From Eubacteriales bacterium (GTDB lineage Bacteria > Bacillota > Clostridia > Peptostreptococcales > Anaerovoracaceae), in contig JAQYMQ010000013.1 in the NCBI GenBank assembly GCA_028872475.1, positions 1 to 35,406 on the forward strand: a stretch of DNA of 35,406 nucleotides, in the 5' to 3' direction. The notes under the pieces were generated by a model, which saw only the letters and a list, made by a program, of their open reading frames with translations, was not told where the DNA came from and did no database searches. Both the position numbers and the translations under genes were made by a program. Numbering within the stretch: position 1 is the stretch's first letter; every line of letters begins with the position of its first letter. This document shows positions 8,267 to 15,842 of this stretch, piece by piece.

Positions 8267-8530
8267 GTGACAGATTCAAAGCTGAACTACGGCGAGAAAC
8301 TTCTGTATATGGAAGGCATCGTTGTAGAAATAGATGATTGTAGTATAGCTGTTGACCTTAAAGGTAGACTTGGATATTTCAAGGCTCCAAAGAGAATGTT
8401 TATTTCAGATACAGAACCAAAAGTTGGACAAGTATTTGGCTGGAATATGAGTTTCCCAGAACAGTTATCTGACGAGGTTAATGAAAAATATATTACAAAC
8501 ATAAAAAAACACGGATGTAAAAAAGATTAA
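8267..8530 (+). CDS. Small conserved protein encoded between prdA and prdB
   Basis: This 87-aa protein reads as a compact, mostly beta domain (KLLYMEGIVVEIDDCSIAVD, LKGRLGYFKAPKRMFISD) with a Lys-rich end containing one more Cys (HGCKKD). It starts at GTG 8267, 11 nt after the prdA stop, with TAGGTGAT as a weak ribosome-binding site, and is followed 24 nt later by prdB; translational coupling to prdA is likely. A small gene in this position recurs in clostridial prd loci and I believe it matches the family named CBO2463/CBO2479, but I cannot confirm that here. Its role is unknown. Its position between the two catalytic-subunit genes suggests a job in reductase assembly or maturation (inference). 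Confidence 0.8.
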   Translation: MTDSKLNYGEKLLYMEGIVVEIDDCSIAVDLKGRLGYFKAPKRMFISDTEPKVGQVFGWNMSFPEQLSDEVNEKYITNIKKHGCKKD

Positions 8531-8554
8531 GAGATTAAAGAAGGAGGAATTTAA

Positions 8555-9280
8555 ATGAGTTTAACGGCTATTAAAGGATTACAATCCGAAATATTCGTTC
8601 CTATCACTCCGCCATCTGTATGGACACCAGTTACAAAAGAGATTAAAGACATGTCAATTGCCTTAGCTACTGCAGCTGGAGTACATAAAAAGGATCAAGA
8701 AAGATTCAACCTAGCAGGTGACTTTACTTGGAGAAAGATAGAAAACACAGTTCCATCAGACCAGTTAATGGTTTCACATGGTGGATATGATAATGGTGAC
8801 GTTAATAAGGACATCAACTGCATGTTCCCTATTGACAGAATTCACGAATTAGCAGCAGAAGGCTATATCAGAGCTTGTGCTCCTGTTCACGCTGGCTTCA
8901 TGGGAGGCGGCGGAAACCAGGAAAAATTCAAGAATGAAACTGGTCCTGCTATTGCTCAGATGTTCAAAGAAGAAGATGTAGATGCAGTTTTATTAACAGC
9001 TGGTTGAGGAACTTGCCACCGCTCTGCAGTATTAGTGCAGAGAGCAATTGAAGAAGCTGGAATTCCGACAATTATTATTGCAGCTCTTCCGCCAGTTGTA
9101 CGTCAGACTGGTACTCCTCGTGCGGTAGCTCCATTGGTTCCAATGGGTGCAAACGCAGGTGGACCTCACAATGTTGAACAACAGACACAGATCGTAAAGG
9201 CAGCTCTTGAAAATCTAGTAGAAATTCAGACTCCTGGAAAGATTGTTCCATTGCCATTTGAGTATGTAGCTAAGCTTTAA
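8555..9280 (+). CDS. prdB: D-proline reductase selenoprotein subunit PrdB (Sec at codon 151)
   Basis: PrdB is the selenocysteine subunit of D-proline reductase. The reading frame runs through TGA at 9005-9007, giving a 241-aa protein (about 26 kDa) with VLLTAG-Sec-GTCHRSAVLVQRAI; Sec151 and Cys154 form the UxxC redox motif expected for the catalytic selenol. Reading TGA as stop would leave 150 aa, and a separate downstream start at 9035 has no ribosome-binding site, so the recoded form is right. A bacterial SECIS-like hairpin lies 14 nt after the TGA, and selC lies 4.2 kb upstream. The ATG at 8555 follows AAGGAGG. A terminator at 9291-9328 ends this transcription unit. Confidence 0.96.
9005..9042 (+). 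promoter_or_regulatory. UGA recoding site with bacterial SECIS hairpin in prdB
   Basis: TGA at 9005-9007 is followed by a 7-bp stem, CTCTGCA (9022-9028) with TGCAGAG (9036-9042), closing a 7-nt loop GTATTAG whose first base is G. The loop begins 21 nt after the TGA. Bacterial SECIS elements recognised by SelB have a small apical loop with an early G about 16-37 nt downstream of the UGA, which this matches. Confidence 0.85.
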
Positions 9281-9290
9281 TGCGAATTTT

Positions 9291-9328
9291 AAAAGGGTGG
9301 GTGGTGAACATTCACCCTTTTATTTTTT
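9291..9328 (+). terminator. Rho-independent terminator after prdB
   Basis: AAAAGGGTG (9291-9299) pairs with CACCCTTTT (9313-9321), and the T-rich stretch TTTTATTTTTT follows. It separates prdB from prdD. Confidence 0.85.
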
Positions 9329-9795
9329 ATAAAATTGGCTAAAATATATTGTTTGATATGCAATATGAAAAGTTGAAATTTGGATTATAGGACAAAAACT
9401 TATAGTTAAATGCTTGTCGTATTTAAACATTGTTATTAATATTTAAATAATGCTATTAATATATATTTAGTATATATTTTGATTTAATCAAGTGAGTTGA
9501 TTCTGTGCTGAAAATTGAATGTATATTAATAATATTATTCTTAAAAAAGAACAATATAAGACGATTAAAACGTTTGGTTCTAGGTTATAATATATGTGTA
9601 TAGTTAAAAAAATAACGGGTTCATATAAGGAAATCTATTTTGATATTCCTGTTCGGGGATTGAGCTTGTTTAGATAGATTAGAGTGAGTAGTTCAGTTAA
9701 ATAATTTGATTAATTTATAATTTGATGTATTCATTCGCTTTAACAATTGAGTAAAGGGATAATTTTTATCCTGAGTTATTTATAGGAGGAAGTCT
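9329..9795 (+). other. Long gene-free leader region ahead of prdD
   Basis: This very AT-rich stretch has no credible open reading frame. A perfect TATAAT (9586-9591) could be the -10 of a prdD promoter, but I see no convincing -35 at the right distance. Downstream of it, AGGAA-ATC pairs with GAT-TTCCT (9628-9650, one bulge), AATCTAT/ATAGATT (9631-9637 with 9674-9680) is an alternative partner, and GGATAA/TTATCC (9757-9762 with 9766-9771) forms a hairpin shortly before the AGGAGGA ribosome-binding site. The prdDE mRNA therefore probably has a roughly 200-nt leader. Confidence 0.4.
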
Positions 9796-10563
9796 ATGGC
9801 GGCTAATGAACAAAGTCTAAGAAGATTAGTTATAAGAGCTTTTCATATGAATGAAGTCGTTGAAGGCGATCATGACGATATTACTGTTGACGGTGTTTTA
9901 ACTGTTAGCAAGAGTATGTGTGAAGAGCTTGCAAAAAAGCATCCACATATTGAAAAGATTGATATTAATATAATTAAACCAGGTGAACACGATAGATGGA
10001 CAAATACTATTATGGATATTATACCTATATCTACTAAGGTGCTTGGCAAAATTGGTGAGGGTATCTCGCATACTGTTACCGGAGTTTATGTAATGCTTAC
10101 CGGTGTGGATACTGTTGGTAAACAGTGCCATGAGTTTGGTTCATCTGAAGGAATTCTAAAAGAACAGCTTTATTTAAATAGAGCTGGTACTCCGGGAGAT
10201 AATGATTATATTATTTCTTTTGATGTTACTCTTGAACAAGGTATGGGTCAGGAAAGACCTGGTCCTACTGCTGCACATGCGGCATGTGATGAGTTTATCA
10301 ATGTATATCGACAGAAGCTTAAGAAGTTTAAGGGTGATAAGTGCACTGAAAGACATGAATATCATGATGTTGTAAGACCTGGCAAGAAGAGAGTCCTTAT
10401 TATCAGACAGGTTGCAGGGCAAGGTGCAATGTATGATACACATCTTTTCCCTCAGGAACCTTCTTCATCTGAAGCTACTAAGTCAATAATCGATATGGGC
10501 AATATGCCTGTAATAGTTACACCAAATGAATATAGAGACGGTATTATCCGTTCAATGCAATAG
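9796..10563 (+). CDS. prdD: PrdD, paralogue of the PrdA large-subunit region
   Basis: This 255-aa protein aligns by eye with PrdA residues about 170-415: FHMNEVVEG matches FNITEVKRG, CHEFGSSEGILKEQLYLNRAGTPGDND matches the PrdA FGSSEGYL block, QERPGPTAAHAACDEF matches RRGPMAAHTAFDHV, and VVRPGKKRVLII and AGQGAMYDTHLFPQEP are shared. It ends exactly where PrdA is cleaved (GIIRSMQ against GAIHAIT). PrdD occurs in prd operons and is not known to be catalytic; a role in reductase assembly or anchoring is inferred. AGGAGGA precedes the ATG, and prdE follows after 11 nt with its own ribosome-binding site. Confidence 0.93.
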   Translation: MAANEQSLRRLVIRAFHMNEVVEGDHDDITVDGVLTVSKSMCEELAKKHPHIEKIDINIIKPGEHDRWTNTIMDIIPISTKVLGKIGEGISHTVTGVYVMLTGVDTVGKQCHEFGSSEGILKEQLYLNRAGTPGDNDYIISFDVTLEQGMGQERPGPTAAHAACDEFINVYRQKLKKFKGDKCTERHEYHDVVRPGKKRVLIIRQVAGQGAMYDTHLFPQEPSSSEATKSIIDMGNMPVIVTPNEYRDGIIRSMQ

Positions 10564-10574
10564 GAGGTAGCATA

Positions 10575-11039
10575 ATGGGTATAGGACCATCTACAAAAGA
10601 GACAACATTACATCACTTTAGAGATCCGCTTGTGGATATTGTAAGTGCTGATCAGGATATTGATTTAATGGGCGTTATGATTGTTGGAACACCTGATGCA
10701 AACGAGGATAAAATGTTGGTGGGTACAAGAGCGGCTGTATGGGCTGAATGTATGAGAGCTGACGGAGTTATTTTATCTTCAGATGGTTGGGGTAACAGTG
10801 ACGTAGACTATGTAAACACCTGCGAGCAGATTGGTACTAGAGGAATAGCTCTTACCGGTTTGAATTTTAGTGGTACTGCGGCTCAGTTTGTTGTAGTTAA
10901 TGATTATCTAGATGGTATCGTTGACATTAACAAGAGTGCTGAAGGCGTTGAAACTGATGTTGTTGGAGAAAACAACATGGTTGAGTTGGATTGTAAAAAG
11001 GCGCTTGCTTTATTGAAATTAAAAATGAGAAATAAATAG
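10575..11039 (+). CDS. prdE: PrdE, paralogue of the PrdA small (pyruvoyl) subunit
   Basis: The 154-aa product aligns with the C-terminal processed chain of PrdA. It begins MGIGPSTKETTLHHFRDPLV where PrdA has TCIGPASKEMSRHYFREPLV, and continues with DLMGVMIVGTPDANEDKM, DGWGNSDVDYVNTCEQIGTRGIALTG and a final KALALLKLKM. The PrdA cleavage Cys is Gly here, so no pyruvoyl group can form. AGGAGG lies just upstream of the ATG. It forms a two-gene unit with prdD and is followed by a terminator at 11087-11116. A scaffold or regulatory role beside PrdD is inferred. Confidence 0.92.
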   Translation: MGIGPSTKETTLHHFRDPLVDIVSADQDIDLMGVMIVGTPDANEDKMLVGTRAAVWAECMRADGVILSSDGWGNSDVDYVNTCEQIGTRGIALTGLNFSGTAAQFVVVNDYLDGIVDINKSAEGVETDVVGENNMVELDCKKALALLKLKMRNK

Positions 11040-11086
11040 CAAAACGATAAACTTAAAAAGGGATGCAAGTTTATATTTGAGTTAAG

Positions 11087-11116
11087 AGACATGTACAGAT
11101 TGTATGTGTCTTTTTT
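11087..11116 (+). terminator. Rho-independent terminator after prdE
   Basis: AGACATGTAC (11087-11096) pairs with GTATGTGTCT (11102-11111) over 10 bp including two G-T pairs, with loop AGATT and a run of six T. It ends the prdDE unit. Confidence 0.85.
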
Positions 11117-11179
11117 GTAGTATAATGATTAAGAATTGAGATAGATGGATAAAATCAATGATGAAAGGTTTTTGTAAAT

Positions 11180-11980
11180 ATGACAGGAAAAAATAGATAT
11201 AGTTGGGTAGAAAAAGACGGTATGAAGTTTTTGACTTTTAATCATTTGGCGGAAGCTGGTCTTTTTACATTGTTTACTACATCGACAATGAATTTTAAAG
11301 ACGATAAGTCTTTGTGTGAAAATAAGACGCCTAATAAAGAATATTTAAAGTTTATGGTGAAAGAATTTGAATTAAAGGCAGATGAGTTTTTTGTTGGGAA
11401 GCAGGAGCATACAAACCATATTGAAGTTGTGTCAGATTTAAATGCGGGTAAAACTGGAGAGTTTGCGAGAACCTTTGCGGATACAGATGGATTGGTGACA
11501 GACTTAGAGAGAGTATGCTTGCTTACGAGATTTGCGGACTGTACACCGGTTGTGTTGTTTGATGTGAAGAATAGGGTGCAAGCCAATGTTCATTCGGGCT
11601 GGAGGGGAACGACTAAACACATTGCTGTTGAAGCGCTAAAGGTTATGAAGGAAAAGTACAATACAAATCCTGTTAATGTTCTTGTTGGGATAGGACCTAC
11701 GATTACAAATAATGAGTTTGAAGTTGACGAAGATTGTGCAAATATATTTAGAGAATCATTTGACAATATTGATGAGTTTATGCGCAGTGAAGGTGCAAAA
11801 TATATGATTGACTTACAGGAGCTTATAGAGTTTGATTTGATGAAAGAAGGCGTGAGGAAAGAATCAATTGAGACTATTAAATTGTCGACCAGATATGACG
11901 AAAGATTTCATTCGTATAGAAGGCAGGGCAAAGAGTATGGACTTATGTGCATGTTAAGCGTAAAACTTGCTAATAAGTAG
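11180..11980 (+). CDS. YfiH/YlmD family (laccase-domain) protein
   Basis: The 266-aa product carries the family metal-site motifs: GKQEH (His77), ADCTPVV (Cys121) and HSGWRG (His138), then VGIGPTITNNEFEV and a C-terminal RYDERFHSYRR. The family was once called polyphenol oxidase; members are now linked to purine nucleoside phosphorylase/adenosine deaminase activity and to peptidoglycan-precursor quality control. It is a cytosolic enzyme with no signal peptide. The ATG at 11180 has only a weak, distant GAAAGG upstream. It stands alone between prdE and tig, with a possible TATAAT -10 at 11121-11126. Confidence 0.88.
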   Translation: MTGKNRYSWVEKDGMKFLTFNHLAEAGLFTLFTTSTMNFKDDKSLCENKTPNKEYLKFMVKEFELKADEFFVGKQEHTNHIEVVSDLNAGKTGEFARTFADTDGLVTDLERVCLLTRFADCTPVVLFDVKNRVQANVHSGWRGTTKHIAVEALKVMKEKYNTNPVNVLVGIGPTITNNEFEVDEDCANIFRESFDNIDEFMRSEGAKYMIDLQELIEFDLMKEGVRKESIETIKLSTRYDERFHSYRRQGKEYGLMCMLSVKLANK

Positions 11981-12037
11981 TTAAAATGATATTATAAGGT
12001 GTTGTAAAAATTTGTTTTTTAGGAGGAAATATAAACG

Positions 12038-13321
12038 ATGAAGACTACATTGTTATCAAAAGAAAATGGAGAAGCTAAATTTACCGTTGAATTTACTGTT
12101 GAGGAGTTTAATGCAGCTAAGGTAAAGGCATATCAGGATACTAAAGACCAGTTTGTTGTTGATGGCTTTAGAAAAGGTAAGGCTCCAAGAAGTATTATAG
12201 AAAAGAAATATGGCGAAAATGTATTCACAGAGGAAGCTATTAATGAAATGGTTAATACTAACTATGGCCCAGCTCTTGATGAATTAGAACTTGAAGTAAT
12301 CGACCAGCCAAGAATTGAATTTGGTAAGATTGAAAAGGATCAGCCATTTGATATTACTGTTACTGTAGCTATTTATCCTGAAGTAAAGGTTGAAAATTAC
12401 AAGGGAATTGAACTTGAAAAGGTAGATGGCGAAGTTACAGAAGAAGACATCGAAACAGAATTAACACACAGACAAAAGTCAAACGCTAGAATGATTGTTG
12501 TTGATAGAGAAGTAAAAGACGGCGACCATGTTGTACTAGATTACAGCGGTTTCGTTGGTGAAGACCAGTTTGAAGGTGGCACAGCAGAAAACCAATCACT
12601 TCACATTGGATCAGGCACATTTATTCCAGGCTTCGAAGAACAGCTAGTTGGTGCTAAGAAGGAAGAAGAAGTAGAAGTTAAGGTTACTTTCCCGGAACAG
12701 TATCATTCAGCAGATTTAGCAGGTAAAGATGCAATCTTCAAGTGTGTAGTTCACGAAGTTAAGGAAGAAGAATTACCTGAGTTAGATGACGAATTTGCTA
12801 AGGATGTTAGTGAATTTGATACTTTAGATGAACTAAAAGAAGATATTAAGAAGAATTTACAGGAAAGAAAGACTGCTTGGGCAGAAAATCAGATGAAGGG
12901 TAAGGCTCTTGAAGCTGTAATCAAGGCGAATGAAATTAGCCCACCATCATCAATGATTTTTGGTGAAGTTGACCAGATGATTCAGGAATTTAACGGACAG
13001 CTATCTCAGCAGGGACTTTCATTAGATACATACCTTCAGTACATCGGAAAGGATGCTAAAGATTTCCGTGAAGAGCTAAAAGAAGAAGCTAAGGGAAGAG
13101 TTGAAAGCAGAATGGTAATGAGAGCTATTGCAGAGCTAGAAAATATTGAAGCTACTGACGAAGATGTTGATGGCGAATTAGAAATGATGGCTATGCAGTA
13201 CGGTATGGAAAAAGAAAAAGTTAGAGAAGCAATTGGTGAAACAACAATTGGATATATTAAGAAGGATATTGCTATGAGAAAGGCTGTAGACTTCATTTAC
13301 GACAACGCAAAGATTAAATAA
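12038..13321 (+). CDS. tig: Trigger factor (ribosome-associated chaperone, peptidyl-prolyl isomerase)
   Basis: The 427-aa protein has the three trigger-factor parts in order: an N-terminal ribosome-binding domain with the L23-docking signature GFRKGKAPR (43-51), an FKBP-type PPIase domain (about 150-245; VVLDYSGFVGEDQFEGGTAEN and IPGFEEQLVGAKKEEEV) and a helical chaperone domain with NEISPPSSM and the acidic DELKEDIKKNLQERK region. It binds nascent chains at the exit tunnel. AGGAGG precedes the ATG. It heads the tig-clpP-clpX-lon cluster typical of Firmicutes; clpP starts 15 nt after its stop. Confidence 0.97.
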   Translation: MKTTLLSKENGEAKFTVEFTVEEFNAAKVKAYQDTKDQFVVDGFRKGKAPRSIIEKKYGENVFTEEAINEMVNTNYGPALDELELEVIDQPRIEFGKIEKDQPFDITVTVAIYPEVKVENYKGIELEKVDGEVTEEDIETELTHRQKSNARMIVVDREVKDGDHVVLDYSGFVGEDQFEGGTAENQSLHIGSGTFIPGFEEQLVGAKKEEEVEVKVTFPEQYHSADLAGKDAIFKCVVHEVKEEELPELDDEFAKDVSEFDTLDELKEDIKKNLQERKTAWAENQMKGKALEAVIKANEISPPSSMIFGEVDQMIQEFNGQLSQQGLSLDTYLQYIGKDAKDFREELKEEAKGRVESRMVMRAIAELENIEATDEDVDGELEMMAMQYGMEKEKVREAIGETTIGYIKKDIAMRKAVDFIYDNAKIK

Positions 13322-13336
13322 ATCTAGGAGGTTGCA

Positions 13337-13918
13337 ATGGCATTAGTACCTTATGTTATAGAACAGACAGGCAGAGGAGAGAGAACTTACGATATTTATT
13401 CAAGATTATTGAAGGATAGAGTTATCTTTTTGGCTGATGAAATTGATGATAATATAGCAAGTTTGGTTGTGGCACAATTATTATTTTTAGAAGCAGAAGA
13501 TCCGGAAAAGGATATACATTTATATATAAATAGTCCGGGTGGTTCGGTTTCAGCCGGATTGGCTATTTACGATACAATGCAGTATATTAAGCCGGATGTA
13601 TCTACTATATGTATAGGTATGGCTGCAAGTATGGGGGCTTTCCTTCTTTCTGCAGGCGAAAAGGGCAAGAGATTTGCACTTCCAAATGCTGAGATAATGA
13701 TACATCAACCTTTGGGTGGTACTAGAGGGCAGGCAGAGGATATAAAGATTCATGCTGAGCATATTTTGAACACCCGTGATAAGCTAAATAAGATTCTTGC
13801 AAAAAATACAGGCAAGGCTCTTGAAGTAATAGCTAAGGATACCGATAGGGACAACTATATGTCAGCTGAACAAGCGTTAGAATATGGTCTAGTTGATAAG
13901 GTAGTAGAAAAGAGATAG
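13337..13918 (+). CDS. clpP: ATP-dependent Clp protease proteolytic subunit
   Basis: The 193-aa protein is of normal ClpP length. The serine-protease triad is visible as Ser98 in [14 protein letters not shown], His123 in [16 protein letters not shown] and Asp172 in [25 protein letters not shown] is the conserved N-terminal block. It forms the tetradecameric barrel fed by ClpX, which is encoded 14 nt downstream. CTAGGAGG precedes the ATG. The first residues ([16 protein letters not shown]) include the short propeptide usually removed by autoprocessing. Confidence 0.98.
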   Translation: MALVPYVIEQTGRGERTYDIYSRLLKDRVIFLADEIDDNIASLVVAQLLFLEAEDPEKDIHLYINSPGGSVSAGLAIYDTMQYIKPDVSTICIGMAASMGAFLLSAGEKGKRFALPNAEIMIHQPLGGTRGQAEDIKIHAEHILNTRDKLNKILAKNTGKALEVIAKDTDRDNYMSAEQALEYGLVDKVVEKR

Positions 13919-13932
13919 GGGACACGGCAAAT

Positions 13933-15162
13933 ATGGATAAATATAGTGCAAATGATGAGCTAAGATGCTCGTTTTGTGGCAAATCTCAGGATCAGGTTAG
14001 AAAGCTTATCGTAGGACAGGATGTGTATATCTGTGATGAATGCGTTGAATTGTGTCAGGATATTATTGCTCAGGATATGGAGCTTGTTGAGGCTGAAGAA
14101 AAGAAAGAACTTGAGCTTTTGAAGCCAAAAGAGATTGCGGAAAGACTTTCGGAATATGTTATTGGTCAGCAGCAGGCTAAAAAGGCGGTTGCAGTTGCAG
14201 TTTATAACCATTACAAGAGAATTAAAGCTCTTGGAAATATAGAAAGTGATGTGCAATTACAAAAGAGTAATATACTTATGATTGGACCTACAGGTTCAGG
14301 AAAGACATTGATAGCGCAGACTTTAGCTAAGATTTTGAATGTTCCATTTGCTATAGCGGATGCGACAACTCTGACAGAAGCAGGGTATGTCGGCGAGGAT
14401 GTTGAAAATATACTTTTAAAGCTTTTACAAGCTGCAGATTACGATATTGAAATGGCGCAAAAAGGCATAATTTATGTAGATGAGATTGATAAGATTGCTA
14501 AGAAGTCAGAAAATCCGTCTATTACTAGAGATGTGAGCGGCGAAGGCGTTCAGCAAGCGTTGCTTAAGATTCTTGAGGGAACAGTTGCGAATGTTCCGCC
14601 TCATGGAGGCAGGAAGCATCCGCATGAGGAGTTTATCAGTTTTGACACTTCTAATGTTATGTTTATATGCGGAGGTGCCTTCGACGGTCTTGATAAGGTA
14701 ATTGAAAAAAGAACAGGCGTAAATCTGATAGGATTTAATGCTGAAAACAGCGAACTTAAGACAAATAGTGCTGATGAGGAAATATTAAACAAACTGGAAC
14801 CGGAAGACTTGTTAAAATTTGGATTGATTCCTGAGTTTATCGGAAGATTACCGTCCATTGTTACATTAGGTGAATTGTCAAAAGAAGCTTTGATAGATAT
14901 TATTACTAAGCCAAAGAATGCTCTTAAAAAACAGTATGAAGCTTTGTTTGAAATGGATGGAGTAAAGTTAATTATTGAAGATGATGCTATAGAGGCTATT
15001 GCTGAAAAGGCGATGGCGAGAAAGACTGGCGCTAGAGGTTTAAGAGGCATTATGGAAAATATAATGACTGACTTGATGTTCGAAATTCCATCTAATGAAG
15101 ATATTAAAGAGTGTGTAATCACAAGACAGATGGTAGAAGACGCTAGGGTTGGAAGAGTTTAG
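13933..15162 (+). CDS. clpX: ATP-dependent Clp protease ATP-binding subunit ClpX
   Basis: The 409-aa AAA+ unfoldase has an N-terminal zinc-binding domain with CSFC (12-15) and CDEC (35-38), Walker A GPTGSGKT (118-125), Walker B IIYVDEID (179-186) and the sensor-2 region KTGARGLR near the C-terminus. [11 protein letters not shown] and [14 protein letters not shown] segments ([14 protein letters not shown]) are ClpX hallmarks. It unfolds substrates and hands them to ClpP. The ATG at 13933 is preceded only by a weak AGGGGA site, so coupling to clpP translation is plausible. Confidence 0.98.
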   Translation: MDKYSANDELRCSFCGKSQDQVRKLIVGQDVYICDECVELCQDIIAQDMELVEAEEKKELELLKPKEIAERLSEYVIGQQQAKKAVAVAVYNHYKRIKALGNIESDVQLQKSNILMIGPTGSGKTLIAQTLAKILNVPFAIADATTLTEAGYVGEDVENILLKLLQAADYDIEMAQKGIIYVDEIDKIAKKSENPSITRDVSGEGVQQALLKILEGTVANVPPHGGRKHPHEEFISFDTSNVMFICGGAFDGLDKVIEKRTGVNLIGFNAENSELKTNSADEEILNKLEPEDLLKFGLIPEFIGRLPSIVTLGELSKEALIDIITKPKNALKKQYEALFEMDGVKLIIEDDAIEAIAEKAMARKTGARGLRGIMENIMTDLMFEIPSNEDIKECVITRQMVEDARVGRV

Positions 15163-15169
15163 TGTTTTT

Positions 15170-15268
15170 AACAGGTTGGTGTTTTAAACAGATTAGTATT
15201 TTGAATAGATTAGTATTTTCTGGTTGGTGTTTTGAATGGCTGGGTGGTTGCCAGTTGACATTTTGAAA
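15170..15268 (+). repeat. Degenerate 17-18-nt tandem repeats after clpX
   Basis: Four to five diverged copies of a motif of the type [A/T]GATTAGTATTTTGAA or GGTTGGTGTTTTGAA lie end to end immediately after clpX. Copies differ mainly by A-to-G changes. No coding capacity or known repeat family is evident. Confidence 0.55.
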
Positions 15269-15340
15269 ATATTGATTTGTCATTAGATACTAATTATGAT
15301 TTATTGCAATTAGCAATTAATTATGACTTATAAAAATATG

Positions 15341-15367
15341 AAAACGGGTGTAAATGCCCGTTTTTTT
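15341..15367 (+). terminator. Rho-independent terminator of the tig-clpP-clpX unit
   Basis: AAAACGGG (15341-15348) pairs with CCCGTTTT (15357-15364), followed by a run of seven T. It lies 180 nt after clpX. Confidence 0.85.
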
Positions 15368-15842
15368 AATGATTAAGAGGGGGTATATAAGGTATAATAT
15401 AGGATAAGGCTTATATAAAGTTATTAGTATTGTTGAAAAGATAGACTGTAACTTGTCAATTTCAATCAATAATAATTATTATTGGTTATTATTATGACTA
15501 TTACATATTATCGTTTTTGCCGATAAATTATGAGTGATTGTCTGGAGTTTATTCATATTTAAATATTACGATTTGTGAAAATTAATTTATTAACTTATTA
15601 ATTAATCAATTAATTCATTATGAAATTTAGTGTGACGATGATAGACAGTATTGTATATAAGCAAAAATAATTAATGATTATAGAAAGGAGATTATACATA
15701 GTTTAATTTTGGTGAATAAAGTGTTGGTTTAATTAAATCTATTTAAGTAATTTGATGACATTAATGAATTTTGAGGTTTTATTAATTAAACAATTTGACA
15801 TCATTAACGAATTTTGATGTTTTACTGATTAAAAATTAATAT
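15368..15842 (+). other. AT-rich leader region upstream of lon, with a 43-nt tandem repeat
   Basis: No protein gene is visible. TATAAT near 15395 may be a -10 element without a clear -35. A good ribosome-binding-site-like AGAAAGGAG (15682-15690) is followed by no usable start codon and lies about 150 nt ahead of lon. Two tandem copies of a 43-nt unit (15749-15791 and 15792-15834, roughly 80 percent identical by eye) occupy the space immediately before lon. Confidence 0.5.
15749..15834 (+). repeat. Two tandem 43-nt repeats just before lon
   Basis: Copy one begins AATTTGATGACATTAATGAA and copy two AATTTGACATCATTAACGAA; both continue through GAATTTTGA(G/T)GTTTTA and end in GATTAAA-like sequence. 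They lie within 10-90 nt of the lon start codon. Confidence 0.7.

Noticed and set aside
9005..9035. prdB as a frameshifted or nonsense pseudogene
   Set aside because: The frame is unchanged across the TGA, the UxxC context fits PrdB, a SECIS-like hairpin follows and selC is nearby.
10575..10610. PrdE as a second pyruvoyl enzyme
   Set aside because: The cleavage cysteine is replaced by glycine and the chain begins with its own start codon.
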